A stretch of DNA of 64,000 bases from Rhodopseudomonas sp. P2A-2r (GCF_026015985.1 NZ_CP110389.1:2822001-2886000); one strand, 5' to 3'. Numbered from the stretch's first letter, positions 11,804-20,059 are shown. Made by a program: numbers and translations. The notes: generated from the sequence alone by a model not told the origin.

Positions 11804-12631
11804 ATGTCCATCCAGAACATCAATTCGCAGAATGCAAAGATCGCATCGCTCGATCCGATCTGGGATCGCATCCGTGGCGAGGCGGAAGACATCGTTCGCC
11901 GCGAGCCCGAGCTGGCATCCTTCATCTACTCCACCGTCTTGCATCACGATCGGCTCGAAGAGTCGGTGGTGCACCGCGTCGCCGAGCGGCTCAATCATTC
12001 GGCGCTGTCCGGCGACCTGATCCGCCAGACCTTCGACGAGGCGCTGCGCGACGAGCCCGATCTCGGCAATGCGTTTCGCGCGGATCTGGTGGCGGTGTTC
12101 GATCGCGATCCCGCGACCACCCGCTTCATCGATCCGCTGCTGTACTTCAAGGGCTTCCACGCCATCCAGACCCACCGCCTGGCGCACTGGCTGCTCAACA
12201 AGGGCCGCAAGGATTTTGCCTGGTACCTGCAGAGCCAGGCTTCTGCGGTGTTCCAGACTGACATCAATCCGGCCGCGAAGATCGGCCGCGGCATCTTCCT
12301 CGATCACGCCACCGGCTTCGTGGTCGGCGAAACCGCTGTCATCGAAGACGACGTGTCGATCCTGCACGGCGTCACGCTCGGCGGCACCGGCAAGGAGAAT
12401 GAGGACCGTCATCCGAAGATCCGCCGCGGTGTGCTGATCGGCGCCGGTGCCAAGATTCTCGGCAATATCGAGATCGGCCATTGCGCCCGCATCGCCGCCG
12501 GCTCGGTGGTGGTGAAGCCGGTACCGCACAACGTCACCGTGGCCGGCGTGCCCGCCAAGATCGTCGGCGAGGCCGGTTGTGCCGAGCCGTCGCGCACCAT
12601 GAACCAGATGCTCAACGCCACCGGCCTGTGA
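11804..12631 (+). CDS. cysE: Serine O-acetyltransferase
   Basis: Catalyses acetyl transfer from acetyl-CoA to L-serine, the committed step of cysteine synthesis. The N-terminal helical SATase domain (SLDPIWDRIRGEAEDIVRRE) is followed by left-handed beta-helix hexapeptide repeats from about residue 155. These include the active-site DHATGFVVGE histidine and ILHGVTLGGTGK, with a second histidine in DRHPKI. The C-terminal GVPAKIVG loop is typical. About 275 residues is normal. The start MSIQNIN is chosen; an ATG 15 bases upstream (MCEPSM) is equally possible, as neither has a strong ribosome site. A DUF3126 gene follows, with a hairpin between. Confidence 0.96.
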   Translation: MSIQNINSQNAKIASLDPIWDRIRGEAEDIVRREPELASFIYSTVLHHDRLEESVVHRVAERLNHSALSGDLIRQTFDEALRDEPDLGNAFRADLVAVFDRDPATTRFIDPLLYFKGFHAIQTHRLAHWLLNKGRKDFAWYLQSQASAVFQTDINPAAKIGRGIFLDHATGFVVGETAVIEDDVSILHGVTLGGTGKENEDRHPKIRRGVLIGAGAKILGNIEIGHCARIAAGSVVVKPVPHNVTVAGVPAKIVGEAGCAEPSRTMNQMLNATGL

Positions 12632-12635
12632 TGCC

Positions 12636-12658
12636 GCGATCCGGGCCCACCGGATCGC
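12636..12658 (+). terminator. Hairpin downstream of cysE
   Basis: Perfect 9-bp arms (GCGATCCGG and its complement) around a five-base loop lie just after the cysE stop. No T run follows. It may attenuate read-through into the DUF3126 gene. Confidence 0.45.
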
Positions 12659-12762
12659 CGCACGGTGCCGTCGAATTTTGTTGATACGGGCTGGCGGTCC
12701 GCGCCGTCTCGCCTTAAAGCTTCGCCAACATCCTCGACACATCAATCGCATTGGAGACACCT

Positions 12763-12981
12763 GTGGACGTTCAGGAAGTCAGAAAACTCGACGCCTATCT
12801 CAAGCGCCTGTTCGGCAACCAGAAAATCCGCGTGGTGCCGCGGCCCAAGAAGGACGATTCGGCCGAGGTCTATATCGGCGAGGAATTCGTCGGCGTGCTG
12901 TTCGTCGATGACGAGGACGAAGACCGTTCGTTCCAGTTCCAGATGGCGATCCTGGAAGAAGACCTGGTCGACGAAGGCTGA
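12763..12981 (+). CDS. DUF3126 family protein
   Basis: A 72-residue acidic protein of the DUF3126 family, common in Hyphomicrobiales and often next to cysE. It has no signal peptide or membrane segment and ends in a run of acidic residues (FVDDEDEDRSFQFQMA). Function is unknown. The GTG at 12763 is chosen because TTGGAGA lies directly upstream at proper spacing; the TTG at 12751 is part of that site. The family reading VDVQEVRKLDAYLKRLFGN supports this start. Confidence 0.88.
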   Translation: MDVQEVRKLDAYLKRLFGNQKIRVVPRPKKDDSAEVYIGEEFVGVLFVDDEDEDRSFQFQMAILEEDLVDEG

Positions 12982-12989
12982 GCGACGCG

Positions 12990-13085
12990 GCCTAGGATGG
13001 GTTGAGCGTCTTGGCGAAACCCATCACTGCCGCGCGATGCTCTTGATGGGTTTCGCACGTGCTCAACCCATCCTGCACATCCCGT
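12990..13085. repeat. Inverted-repeat element (GATGGGTT... type)
   Basis: The convergent junction between the DUF3126 gene and the response regulator holds two inverted segments. GGATGGGTTGAGC near 12997 is matched by GCTCAACCCATCC near 13063, and GGCGAAACCCATC near 13012 by TGATGGGTTTCGC near 13044. The nested palindrome resembles dispersed intergenic repeats of this bacterial group and could terminate transcription from both sides. Only one copy is seen in this window. Confidence 0.55.
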
Positions 13086-13086
13086 C

Positions 13087-13737
13087 CTACCCAACGCCTT
13101 CCGGCGTCACCAGCCCGGCGCCGGTGGCGAGCCAGACCAGATGCGCGTCGGTGCGCGCGCCGATCTTGGCCTTGATCTGGTAGTGATAGTTCTGCACCGT
13201 CTTGGCGCTGAGGTTCAGCGATTGCGCGATCTGTTCGGTGGTCCAGCCGGACGCCACCAGGCGCAGGATCTCGGTCTCGCGCGGGCCGAGATCGTCGACC
13301 AGCGAACGCTGGCCTGACAATCGTTCGGCGGCGACCTCGCGGGCGATGTCCTCGCTGAGCGCGCGTCCGCCCTTCATCACCGTTTCGATGGCGCGCACCA
13401 GCTCGTGGGGTGCGCTGCTCTTGGTGATGTAGCCGCATACGCCGGCCTCGAACGCCTTCAGTGCAAAGGCCGCGCTGGCATGCATCGTGAAAGCGAGGAT
13501 GCGCGCCGTCGGATCCCACTGCCGGATGTGCCGCGTCGCTTCCAGCCCGCCCGGTCCCGGCAGCGACAGGTCCATCACCACCACGTCAGGCCGTTCCGCG
13601 CGATAGGCGCGATAGGCGGAAGCGGCGTCCTCGGCCTCGGCGCTGATGCGGAACCCCGGCTGGCGTTCCAGCAGCCGGCGATAGCCCTCGCGCACCACCG
13701 GATGGTCGTCGACCAGCAGGATGCTGATGTCGGTCAT
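13087..13737 (-). CDS. Response regulator, NarL/FixJ (LuxR) type
   Basis: A 216-residue DNA-binding response regulator. The receiver domain has the acidic pair in LLVDDHPVV, the phosphoacceptor Asp in VVVMDLSLPG and the conserved Lys in YITKSSAP. The C-terminal LuxR helix-turn-helix reads ETEILRLVASGWTTEQIAQS then LNLSAKTVQNYHYQIKAKIG. It overlaps the sensor kinase gene by four bases (ATGA), so kinase and regulator are one translationally coupled operon. The target genes are unknown. Confidence 0.95.
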   Translation of the reverse strand: MTDISILLVDDHPVVREGYRRLLERQPGFRISAEAEDAASAYRAYRAERPDVVVMDLSLPGPGGLEATRHIRQWDPTARILAFTMHASAAFALKAFEAGVCGYITKSSAPHELVRAIETVMKGGRALSEDIAREVAAERLSGQRSLVDDLGPRETEILRLVASGWTTEQIAQSLNLSAKTVQNYHYQIKAKIGARTDAHLVWLATGAGLVTPEGVG

Positions 13738-15146
13738 GCCACGGCCGCCGCCGCACGCGGTTGCGGCAGGATCAGCGGGATGATCGCCGCCACCCGCACG
13801 CCCCGCGCGGCGGCGGCGATCGACAGGCTGCCGCCCAGTGCCGCAATGCGTTCGCGAATGCCGAGAATGCCGTGACCGGATGCGGCGTTGATGCGCGCGG
13901 CATCGCCGCCGCCGTCGTCCTCCACGCTCAGCGCCACCGCCTCATCGACGTCGGTGGTGCGTGCGACGCGCAGGTGCACGTGGCGCGGTTTGCCGTGGCG
14001 CGCCGCATTGGTCAGGCATTCCTGCGCGATCCGGTAGACGTTCACCGCGGCCTCGGCCGGCACGTCGGCGAGATCGCCGGCGACGTCGAGGTGGAACACC
14101 GCGCCGTTCGCCGTGCCGCTGTTCCAGCGCGCCACCAGTTGCACGAGGCTGGCCTGCAGCCCGAGATCCTCGAGGTCCTGCGAACGCAAGCGGGCCAGCG
14201 CGCCGCGCAGCGTGGCCATCATCTGCGCGGTGATGCGGGCGATGGCGCGGGCATCATCGACGAGATCGGGGCGCTCCGGCGTGGCGCCGGCCTCGATGGA
14301 GGCGGCCAGTGCGGCGGTGGCGGTCAGGCACTGGCCGAACTCGTCGTGCAGGTCGCGCGCCAGCGCGCGGCGCTCTTCCTCCTGGACCTGGAACAGGCGC
14401 TTGGTGAGCGCCAGCCGTTCGGCGGTAGTGGAAGCAAGGCGGCCGGCGAGATCGTTCACCGCGCCAGCGATATGGTTGAACTCGGTGGCGCCGAACGCCG
14501 GCAGGCGGTGACGGTGCTCGCCCTGTTCGAGGCGGCGCAGGCCGCGCACGATGGTGCGCGCCGGCATCAGCGCATGGCCGATCAGCAGCGTGGCGAGCAG
14601 GCCGATCCCCAGCGCCATGGCGGCGGCCACCGACACCATCACGGTGACCTGACGCCAGGCTTGGCGCACGGCCACCGCCGGCTCCGCGCGCGACACCACC
14701 GTGCCGGCGTCCCGGCTACGGATGGTCAACGGCCGGGTCACGCTGTCATGCGGACCGAACAGCGCGCCGTAGAGGCTGACGAACCAGCCCGGCGCGGTGG
14801 TGCCGATGCCTTCCACCTGGCTGCAGATTTCGTGCGGGTCCTGAGCGCCGAGCTTGAAAGAGATGCAGATCCCCGGCGCGATTACTTTCATGGTGGCGAT
14901 GGATTCCCAGTCCGGCAGCGGCAGCAGTGCATCGCGGTAGACGCCATCGCGCCACAGCAATTGCCGCCAGTACAGGTTCTGCAGGTTGTGTGCGACGCGG
15001 TCGGCGGACACCGCGATGTCGTTCTCGATGCTGCGGTGCGCATCGACCAGGACCCAGCCCACGGCGCAGGCGAGACAGAACACGACGACGGCGGCAAGAC
15101 GCAGGATGAGATGGATCAGCAGACGCATCGCTTCGAGCCTCCGCAT
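13734..15146 (-). CDS. Sensor histidine kinase, NarX/HisKA_3 type
   Basis: Membrane sensor kinase of up to 470 residues. One membrane segment near residues 8-30 and another near 170-190 flank a periplasmic region of about 140 residues. A HAMP-like linker and a HisKA_3 domain follow, with the phosphoacceptor in LARDLHDEFGQCLTA. The HATPase domain is at the end, with N-box NVYRIAQECLTNAARHG and G-box HGILGIRERIAALGG. The periplasmic part resembles LapD/MoxY-type sensor regions only loosely. MRLLIHL, 18 bases downstream of the first ATG, is an alternative start. It is coupled to the NarL-type regulator gene. Confidence 0.93.
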   Translation of the reverse strand: MRRLEAMRLLIHLILRLAAVVVFCLACAVGWVLVDAHRSIENDIAVSADRVAHNLQNLYWRQLLWRDGVYRDALLPLPDWESIATMKVIAPGICISFKLGAQDPHEICSQVEGIGTTAPGWFVSLYGALFGPHDSVTRPLTIRSRDAGTVVSRAEPAVAVRQAWRQVTVMVSVAAAMALGIGLLATLLIGHALMPARTIVRGLRRLEQGEHRHRLPAFGATEFNHIAGAVNDLAGRLASTTAERLALTKRLFQVQEEERRALARDLHDEFGQCLTATAALAASIEAGATPERPDLVDDARAIARITAQMMATLRGALARLRSQDLEDLGLQASLVQLVARWNSGTANGAVFHLDVAGDLADVPAEAAVNVYRIAQECLTNAARHGKPRHVHLRVARTTDVDEAVALSVEDDGGGDAARINAASGHGILGIRERIAALGGSLSIAAAARGVRVAAIIPLILPQPRAAAAVA

Positions 15147-15347
15147 TGGGACGTGCGCATCTCAGACGTGCGCTTCCGACATCTAAGATGAGCCGGCCCC
15201 GGTCTGGCAAGCGTTTCCCGCGCGGTCGGGCAAATTGCCCGGTGCTTTGCAGGCCGGATGCCCTTGGGCATGCCATGCGTTCAGTCCTAAACCGGGACAG
15301 GGCGGGCGCGATACAAGACCTGCCGATACGGGGATGCCGAGGAAGTA

Positions 15348-16127
15348 ATGACCGGACGTCAATCCGATCCAGCCGATCGCGTGCCGCTGCTGCACTGGAT
15401 GATCTTCACCGGCCTCAGCCTGTTCGGCGCGGTGCTGCTCTGGCACTACGGTCTGGTCCGGCAGATGCTCGCCGCCGACCGCACCTACATTTCCGCGATC
15501 ATCGTGCTGCTTTATGTCGGCGCCTCCCTGCATTGCCTGTGGCGGACCATCGTGGTGTCGCGCGAGGGCGCTGCGGCACGTCGCGCGGCGCGGCTGTTCG
15601 AAGGCGGCGGCGCGCAGCGCGTCGTCGTCAGCGATGACGCTGTGGCGATCGATGGCGTCGGCACCTTGCCGAAGGGCCTCGTCGCCGAACATATCCGCGA
15701 CCTCGCGGTGAAGTCGGGCCTGCAGAACGGGGCCCGCCTCGACCAGACGCTGTTGTTGCGCCGGCTTGCCGGCAACCTGCGCGGCTCCAACGCGTTCGGC
15801 GCCTTCGCCGGCGATACGTTGATGAAGCTCGGCCTGATCGGCACCATCGTCGGCTTCATCATGATGCTGGCGCCCATCGCCGGCCTCGACACCGCCAATC
15901 AGGGCGCCATCAAATCATCCATGAACCTGATGAGCGAGGGCATGGCGGTGGCCATGTATACGACGCTCGCCGGCTTGCTCGGCTCGATCCTGATCCGCAT
16001 CCAGTACTACATGCTGGATGACGCCACCGCCAAACTGTTCGCCTTCGCCGTCGGGCTTATCGATGTCCATGTCATCGCGCGACTCGATCGTGGAACGCAG
16101 CTATCTGCAGCGGAGATGGCGGAGTGA
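15348..16127 (+). CDS. MotA/TolQ/ExbB proton-channel family protein
   Basis: A 259-residue inner-membrane protein. Two N-terminal membrane segments (MIFTGLSLFGAVLLWHYG and YISAIIVLLYVGASLHCLW) are followed by a cytoplasmic stretch. The conserved channel domain then reads MKLGLIGTIVGFIMMLAPIA and GMAVAMYTTLAGLLGSILIR. These match the pore-forming helices of ExbB/TolQ/MotA, which couple proton flow to mechanical work in the envelope. It overlaps the next gene by four bases and heads a three-gene operon. There is no recognisable TonB, TolA or OmpA-like peptidoglycan-binding partner nearby. Confidence 0.9.
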   Translation: MTGRQSDPADRVPLLHWMIFTGLSLFGAVLLWHYGLVRQMLAADRTYISAIIVLLYVGASLHCLWRTIVVSREGAAARRAARLFEGGGAQRVVVSDDAVAIDGVGTLPKGLVAEHIRDLAVKSGLQNGARLDQTLLLRRLAGNLRGSNAFGAFAGDTLMKLGLIGTIVGFIMMLAPIAGLDTANQGAIKSSMNLMSEGMAVAMYTTLAGLLGSILIRIQYYMLDDATAKLFAFAVGLIDVHVIARLDRGTQLSAAEMAE

Positions 16128-16753
16128 TCGACGAATTCGAGTTCGCGCCGCATGAGCCGTCATTCGACCCACTCGGGGTGATGCTGTTCAAGGCGCTGCA
16201 GGTGATCGCTTTCCTGTTCTTCATCGCGCTGCTGGCCATCAAAACCCGCGACGAGGAAGGCAAGGTCGATCCGCGGCTGGAGTTTCTGGTCACGGTGAGC
16301 TGGCCCGACAAGCACCCGGATGACATCGACATGTTCGTGCAGGATCCCCTTGGCAACATGGTGTGGTACCGGCGCCGTGAGTCCGGCTTCATGGTGCTGG
16401 ATCGCGACGACCGCGGCGGCCTCAACGATTTCATCATGGTCAACGGCCAGAAAGTGCCCTCGCCGATCCGCCAGGAGATCGTCAGCATTCGCGGCGTGGT
16501 GGCCGGCGAATATACCGTCAACATCTATCATTTCGCGGCGCTGACCGGGCAGCCGGTGCCGGTCTCGGTGAAAGTCGAGAAGCTGAACCCGAAGGTGCAG
16601 GTGGTGTACTACGACACCATCGAGGTCGACCGCGGCGGCACCGAGAAAACCGCCGTGCGCTTCGTGATGGACAAGGCCGGGACCGTCGTTGACGTCAACC
16701 ACGACAGCAAGTCGCTGCTGCAGACCCTGCGCAAGGTGCGCAACGCCGGATGA
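16124..16753 (+). CDS. ExbD/MotB-like membrane-anchored partner of unknown type
   Basis: A 209-residue protein starting at a GTG that overlaps the upstream channel gene. One N-terminal membrane segment (VMLFKALQVIAFLFFIALLAI) is preceded by SFDPLGVM, which places an Asp where ExbD/TolR/MotB carry the proton-binding Asp; that equivalence is inference. The periplasmic part has a domain starting VSWPDKHPDDIDMFVQDPLG with later GEYTVNIYHFA, resembling beta-sandwich DUF2135-type domains, again by eye. Overlap with both neighbours indicates obligate co-expression with the channel. It is probably the stator or force-transmitting subunit of this unit. Confidence 0.8.
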   Translation: MIDEFEFAPHEPSFDPLGVMLFKALQVIAFLFFIALLAIKTRDEEGKVDPRLEFLVTVSWPDKHPDDIDMFVQDPLGNMVWYRRRESGFMVLDRDDRGGLNDFIMVNGQKVPSPIRQEIVSIRGVVAGEYTVNIYHFAALTGQPVPVSVKVEKLNPKVQVVYYDTIEVDRGGTEKTAVRFVMDKAGTVVDVNHDSKSLLQTLRKVRNAG

Positions 16754-17361
16754 GCGCCATGAGCCTGCAGACCGCGATCCTCGGCCTGTCCATCGGCTAT
16801 GCGCTGCTCGGCTTGCTGTTGCTGCTGGCGTTGACGCTGACGCGGCTGCCGTGGCCGGTCAAGGCGGGCGCGGTGGTGCTGACCAGCGCGTTCTACGTAA
16901 CGGTCTACTTCAGGACCGAGGGGCTGCTGGGCTGGTCGGCGCCCGAGCCGTTGCCGGCCCGGTTCCAGTTGCTGTGGGCGCGCAGCGTCGAGCCGAACCG
17001 CGCGCTCGGCGAGCCGGGCGCCGTGCATCTGTGGGTCGAGGAGCTCGACGCCGACAATTTCCCGAGCGGCGTGCCGCGTGCCTATCAGCGTCCGTATTCG
17101 ACGGCACTCGCGCGCAAGGTGGAGAGCGCCCGCACCGAGATCGGCAATGGTCGTCCGCAGGGCGGCCGCGCCGAGCAGTTCGGCTCCGGCGAGGGCGGGG
17201 CGCCCGACGGCTCGGTGGCGGCCCTGCGCAACGCGGAAGCGGGCGGCGATCCGTCCGGCGGCGGCTTGCTCGATTCCGACTTCATGCGTGGAGATTCGCA
17301 GTCGATCGAGTTCGCGCCGCTGCCCATCCGCACGCTGCCGCCGAAGGACGCGCCGCAATAG
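16750..17361 (+). CDS. Hypothetical membrane protein, third gene of the channel operon
   Basis: A 203-residue protein with two N-terminal hydrophobic segments (AILGLSIGYALLGLLLLLAL and AGAVVLTSAFYVTVYF). A long hydrophilic Gly/Arg/Glu-rich tail is predicted to be mostly disordered. The start overlaps the preceding stop by four bases (ATGA), and a second ATG lies nine bases on. I recognise no family. The strict gene coupling suggests it is a structural or regulatory subunit of the ExbB-like motor. Confidence 0.75.
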   Translation: MSAMSLQTAILGLSIGYALLGLLLLLALTLTRLPWPVKAGAVVLTSAFYVTVYFRTEGLLGWSAPEPLPARFQLLWARSVEPNRALGEPGAVHLWVEELDADNFPSGVPRAYQRPYSTALARKVESARTEIGNGRPQGGRAEQFGSGEGGAPDGSVAALRNAEAGGDPSGGGLLDSDFMRGDSQSIEFAPLPIRTLPPKDAPQ

Positions 17362-17386
17362 CAGGGATGCGCAGTGAGGCGATCGA

Positions 17387-18100
17387 TCAGCCGTGCGGGC
17401 TGGTCAGTTGCGTGGTCAGCCGGTCCATGGCGTTGCCGACGTCGCGCCATTGCGCCAGCCAGTCGCGCGGAAAGCGGAAGGTCAGGTCGGCGCCGCCGAT
17501 ACGGCGTTCGCTGAGGCACATGCCCGGCGTGACGCCGTCGCGGGTGCAGCGCGCCACCAGCTCCGGCGACGCGCCCAGAAACAGGTCCTCGTTGGCATAG
17601 GCCGAACCGTCGCGGAACGGGCGCAGCGTCAGCCCGTCCTGCGCGGTCGATGCCGCCGGGTCGATGTAGCGCGGATAGATCGTGCGCAGCCGGATGTCCG
17701 GCGACATGGCGTCGTGATGCGCCGTCAACGAGACGAAGATCCGGTCGATCGGCTGGGCGTTCTCATCGAAGGTCTCGACGCTGACGCGGCGCGGCTGGGT
17801 CGGGGCCTCGAGCGACGGGTAGTTGTAGCTGAGGTCGACGCGCTCCTGCGGCCCGGACTGTTTCTGCACCTTGCGGCGAAAAGCATGCGCGGGCACGTTG
17901 AACAGGGTGTCGCCGACGCTGACCGGAATCCGCTCCGGATCGGTGGCGGCGCCGGAATGCCAGGTCGGCCACAGCAGATAGGCGATCAGCGCGATCGCGC
18001 CGGCGGCCAGCAGGCCGCCCAGCAGCATCGGGACGATGTGGCTGCGGCGCTGTCGGCGCCGGATGCGCGGGCGGTTCTGGGTCGGTGAAAGCAGGGTCAT
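17387..18100 (-). CDS. Hypothetical single-pass membrane protein
   Basis: A 237-residue protein with a basic cytoplasmic N-terminus (RPRIRRRQRRSHIV), one membrane segment (MLLGGLLAAGAIALIAYLLW) and a periplasmic domain of about 180 residues. The domain contains two cysteines (VARCTRDG and GMCLSER) that could form a disulfide. It lies convergent to the ExbB-like operon with a 25-base gap, so it may serve the same function from its own promoter. The ATG giving MTLLSPTQ is preferred, since upstream codons to 18205 look non-coding. Function is unknown. Confidence 0.78.
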   Translation of the reverse strand: MTLLSPTQNRPRIRRRQRRSHIVPMLLGGLLAAGAIALIAYLLWPTWHSGAATDPERIPVSVGDTLFNVPAHAFRRKVQKQSGPQERVDLSYNYPSLEAPTQPRRVSVETFDENAQPIDRIFVSLTAHHDAMSPDIRLRTIYPRYIDPAASTAQDGLTLRPFRDGSAYANEDLFLGASPELVARCTRDGVTPGMCLSERRIGGADLTFRFPRDWLAQWRDVGNAMDRLTTQLTSPHG

Positions 18101-18326
18101 GGACACACGGTGGGAGGAGGGCGATCCACCATGACCGCCCCGAATCAGCAGCGAAACATGGCACGCAATCCTTAACGCGAGCCCGGTTCGGGCCGCAGGG
18201 CGCAACGTCGTGACATGCGCGCAGCGCGGTTCCCGCCCGCGGCGTTAACCCTTTCTTAAGGATAAACTGGCGGGGCGCCCGCGGGTTTGCGAGACAGGAC
18301 GGAGTTGTTCTGGAGTTGAACTCGCC

Positions 18327-18656
18327 ATGTCGCCGGATGCCCTGAATTCCCTGTTCTCGCTGTGTCTTGGCTTTGCGCTCGCTGGCGCGCTGACCAGCGG
18401 CTATCAGGCGCTGGTGCAGCGTCCCGCCGGCTTCGGCCTGCTGCAGCAGGGTGCCGCGCCGAAGGCTTTTGCGGCGGTGCCGTTCCTGGTGTTCGCGGCC
18501 CCCTTCATCATCATGCGCAACACGTTGCTCGGCACCCGGCAGCAGCAGCGCCGCTTCCAGTTCGTGATGATGGCGACGGTGCTGGCCGGATTCTGGAGCA
18601 TGATGTCCGGCACCTTCGTGCTGATGACCCTGCGCGCCGCCGGCTTGCTCGACTGA
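18327..18656 (+). CDS. Small membrane protein (DUF6949-like)
   Basis: A 109-residue integral membrane protein with about three hydrophobic helices: LFSLCLGFALAGALTSGYQA, AFAAVPFLVFAAPFIIM and FVMMATVLAGFWSMMSGTFV. It resembles a short conserved membrane family of Hyphomicrobiales that I recall as DUF6949; this is from memory and unverified. It stands alone upstream of the toxin-antitoxin pair. Function is unknown. Confidence 0.75.
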   Translation: MSPDALNSLFSLCLGFALAGALTSGYQALVQRPAGFGLLQQGAAPKAFAAVPFLVFAAPFIIMRNTLLGTRQQQRRFQFVMMATVLAGFWSMMSGTFVLMTLRAAGLLD

Positions 18657-18702
18657 GCGCAACGCGGACGCGCTGCCACTGGATCTTCCGGGTTTTACAA
18701 AT

Positions 18703-18720
18703 GTTGGCAAATATGCCAAC
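18703..18720. promoter_or_regulatory. Inverted-repeat operator of the toxin-antitoxin pair
   Basis: A perfect palindrome, GTTGGCA-AATA-TGCCAAC, ends eight bases before the toxin ATG. TTTACAAAT just upstream could be the -10 region, so a protein bound here would block transcription. The position and symmetry suit autoregulation by the downstream helix-turn-helix antitoxin; that link is inference. Confidence 0.7.
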
Positions 18721-18728
18721 GTCCGCGG

Positions 18729-19208
18729 ATGCGGCCATCGCGCGTCATTTCATGGCTGAAATCCGCTCGCAGGGAATTCGAGGCGTTTCCCGCGGGGGCG
18801 CAACTGACCATGTTGCGGGCGCTGGCGATCGCCGCTGAAGGCGGCAAGGCGGACATCGCAAAGCCATTCAAGGGCGTCGAAGGCGGCGTGTTCGAAATCG
18901 CGTTGAAGCATCGCGGCGATGCCTATCGCGCGATCTACGCGGTGCAGATCGGCGACGACGTCTGGGTGATCGATGCCTTCCAGAAGAAATCCAAAAGCGG
19001 CATCAGGACGCCCCAAATGGATGTCGAACGCATCAGAGAGCGGCTGAAACGGCTGAAGGAGGCACTGCGATGGGCAGGGATGATTCTGCGTTGGTGCGTG
19101 GCAGCGGCAATGTCTTTGGCGATTTTTGCATGCCCAATGCCGATCTGGAGCAGGCGCGCGCCATCCTCGCGGCCAAGATCATCGACGTGCTCGACACCCG
19201 CAAGCTGA
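18729..19208 (+). CDS. HigB/RelE-type toxin (phage-derived Gp49-like)
   Basis: RelE-superfamily mRNA-interferase-like toxin. The core matches the Gp49/HigB family: REFEAFPAGAQLTMLRAL, KPFKGVEGGVFEIAL, YRAIYAVQIGDDVWVIDAFQ and KKSKSGIRTP. Family members normally end near RLKRLKEALR, about 110 residues, right at the antitoxin start. Here the frame runs on for another 139 bases inside the antitoxin gene, with a tail unlike the family. A TGA in the next frame at 19081 would give the expected length, so a one-base change near the 3' end is possible. The start is ATG at 18729 with no clear ribosome site. Confidence 0.8.
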   Translation: MRPSRVISWLKSARREFEAFPAGAQLTMLRALAIAAEGGKADIAKPFKGVEGGVFEIALKHRGDAYRAIYAVQIGDDVWVIDAFQKKSKSGIRTPQMDVERIRERLKRLKEALRWAGMILRWCVAAAMSLAIFACPMPIWSRRAPSSRPRSSTCSTPAS

Positions 19209-19384
19209 CCGCCCGCGCGGCAGAGCAACTAACCGGCGTGTCTCACACCGATCTGTCGCGCATTCGCAACGCCAAGCTCGGCCGCTTCACGCTCGATCGC
19301 ATGATTTCGATCCTCGGCAAGCTCGATCGCGACGTCGAGGTCAGCATTGCCGTCAAGCCACGCGGTGGCGCCAGAGCCGCCTGA
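19070..19384 (+). CDS. HigA-type antitoxin, XRE helix-turn-helix
   Basis: A 104-residue antitoxin and probable autorepressor of the pair. The helix-turn-helix reads TARAAEQLTGVSHTDLSRIR with NAKLGRFTLDRMISIL, typical of the XRE family with the wHTH_37/HigA architecture. A GGCTGAAGGAGG-like site upstream of the ATG provides good translation initiation. It follows the toxin in the reversed order characteristic of higBA loci, and the 18-bp palindrome upstream of the toxin is its likely binding site. Confidence 0.88.
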   Translation: MGRDDSALVRGSGNVFGDFCMPNADLEQARAILAAKIIDVLDTRKLTARAAEQLTGVSHTDLSRIRNAKLGRFTLDRMISILGKLDRDVEVSIAVKPRGGARAA

Positions 19385-19441
19385 GTTGAACGCTGCGCTG
19401 AATCCGTGGCAGTGTCTTCCGCACAGGGAGACACTTTCAAA

Positions 19442-19972
19442 ATGGCGATCTACGAACTCGACGGGCAGGGCCCGGAGCTTCCATCTGACGGAAATTACTT
19501 CATTGCCTACACCGCGCAGGTGATCGGCAGGATCCGCTTGCTGGCCAATGCCAGCGTGTGGTTCGGCGCGGTGCTGCGCGGCGACAATGAGTGGATCGAG
19601 ATCGGCGAGAATTCCAACGTGCAGGACAATTCGACCTGCCACACCGACAAGGGCTTTCCGCTGACCATCGGCACCAACTGCACCATCGGTCACAACGTCA
19701 TCCTGCACGGCTGCACCGTCGAGGATGGTGCGCTGATCGGCATGGGCTCGATTGTCATGAACGGCGCGCGGATCGGCAAGGGCAGTGTGGTCGGTGCCGG
19801 CTCGGTGATTACCGAAGGCAAGCAATTCCCGGAAAACTCGCTGATCATCGGCGCGCCGGCGCGGGTGATCCGCACGCTGTCGCCGGAACAGGCCGCGGCG
19901 ATGACCGGCGCGGCAAAGTTCTACGTCGCCAACGGTCCGCGCTTTGCCAAGGGCCTGAAGAAGATCGGCTGA
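19442..19972 (+). CDS. Gamma carbonic anhydrase family protein
   Basis: A 176-residue trimeric left-handed beta-helix protein of the gamma-class carbonic anhydrase / YrdA group. Hexapeptide turns run through SVWFGAVLRGDNEWIEIGEN, NVQDNSTCHTDKG and TIGHNVILHGCTVEDGALIG. Three histidines (CHTD, GHNV, LHGC) sit where the zinc ligands fall. Many members of this group lack measurable carbonic anhydrase activity, so the reaction is uncertain. The ATG giving MAIYELDG is preferred over an upstream GTG at 19406. Confidence 0.93.
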   Translation: MAIYELDGQGPELPSDGNYFIAYTAQVIGRIRLLANASVWFGAVLRGDNEWIEIGENSNVQDNSTCHTDKGFPLTIGTNCTIGHNVILHGCTVEDGALIGMGSIVMNGARIGKGSVVGAGSVITEGKQFPENSLIIGAPARVIRTLSPEQAAAMTGAAKFYVANGPRFAKGLKKIG

Positions 19973-20003
19973 GGGAGAGGCTCTCCTCGCCGCTCAAACG
20001 CGG

Positions 20004-20031
20004 TGACGCCCGGCACAAGGCCGGGCATCAC
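20004..20031. terminator. Bidirectional hairpin between convergent genes
   Basis: GCCCGGC-ACAAG-GCCGGGC with near-complementary flanks (GTGAC/ATCAC) lies between the carbonic anhydrase gene and the RMF-like gene, which converge. Its form also matches a short dispersed palindromic repeat of the GCCCGGC...GCCGGGC type. It probably ends transcripts from both sides. Confidence 0.55.
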
Positions 20032-20059
20032 AGGGGTCGGGCAAGGCCGATGTGTCTGC

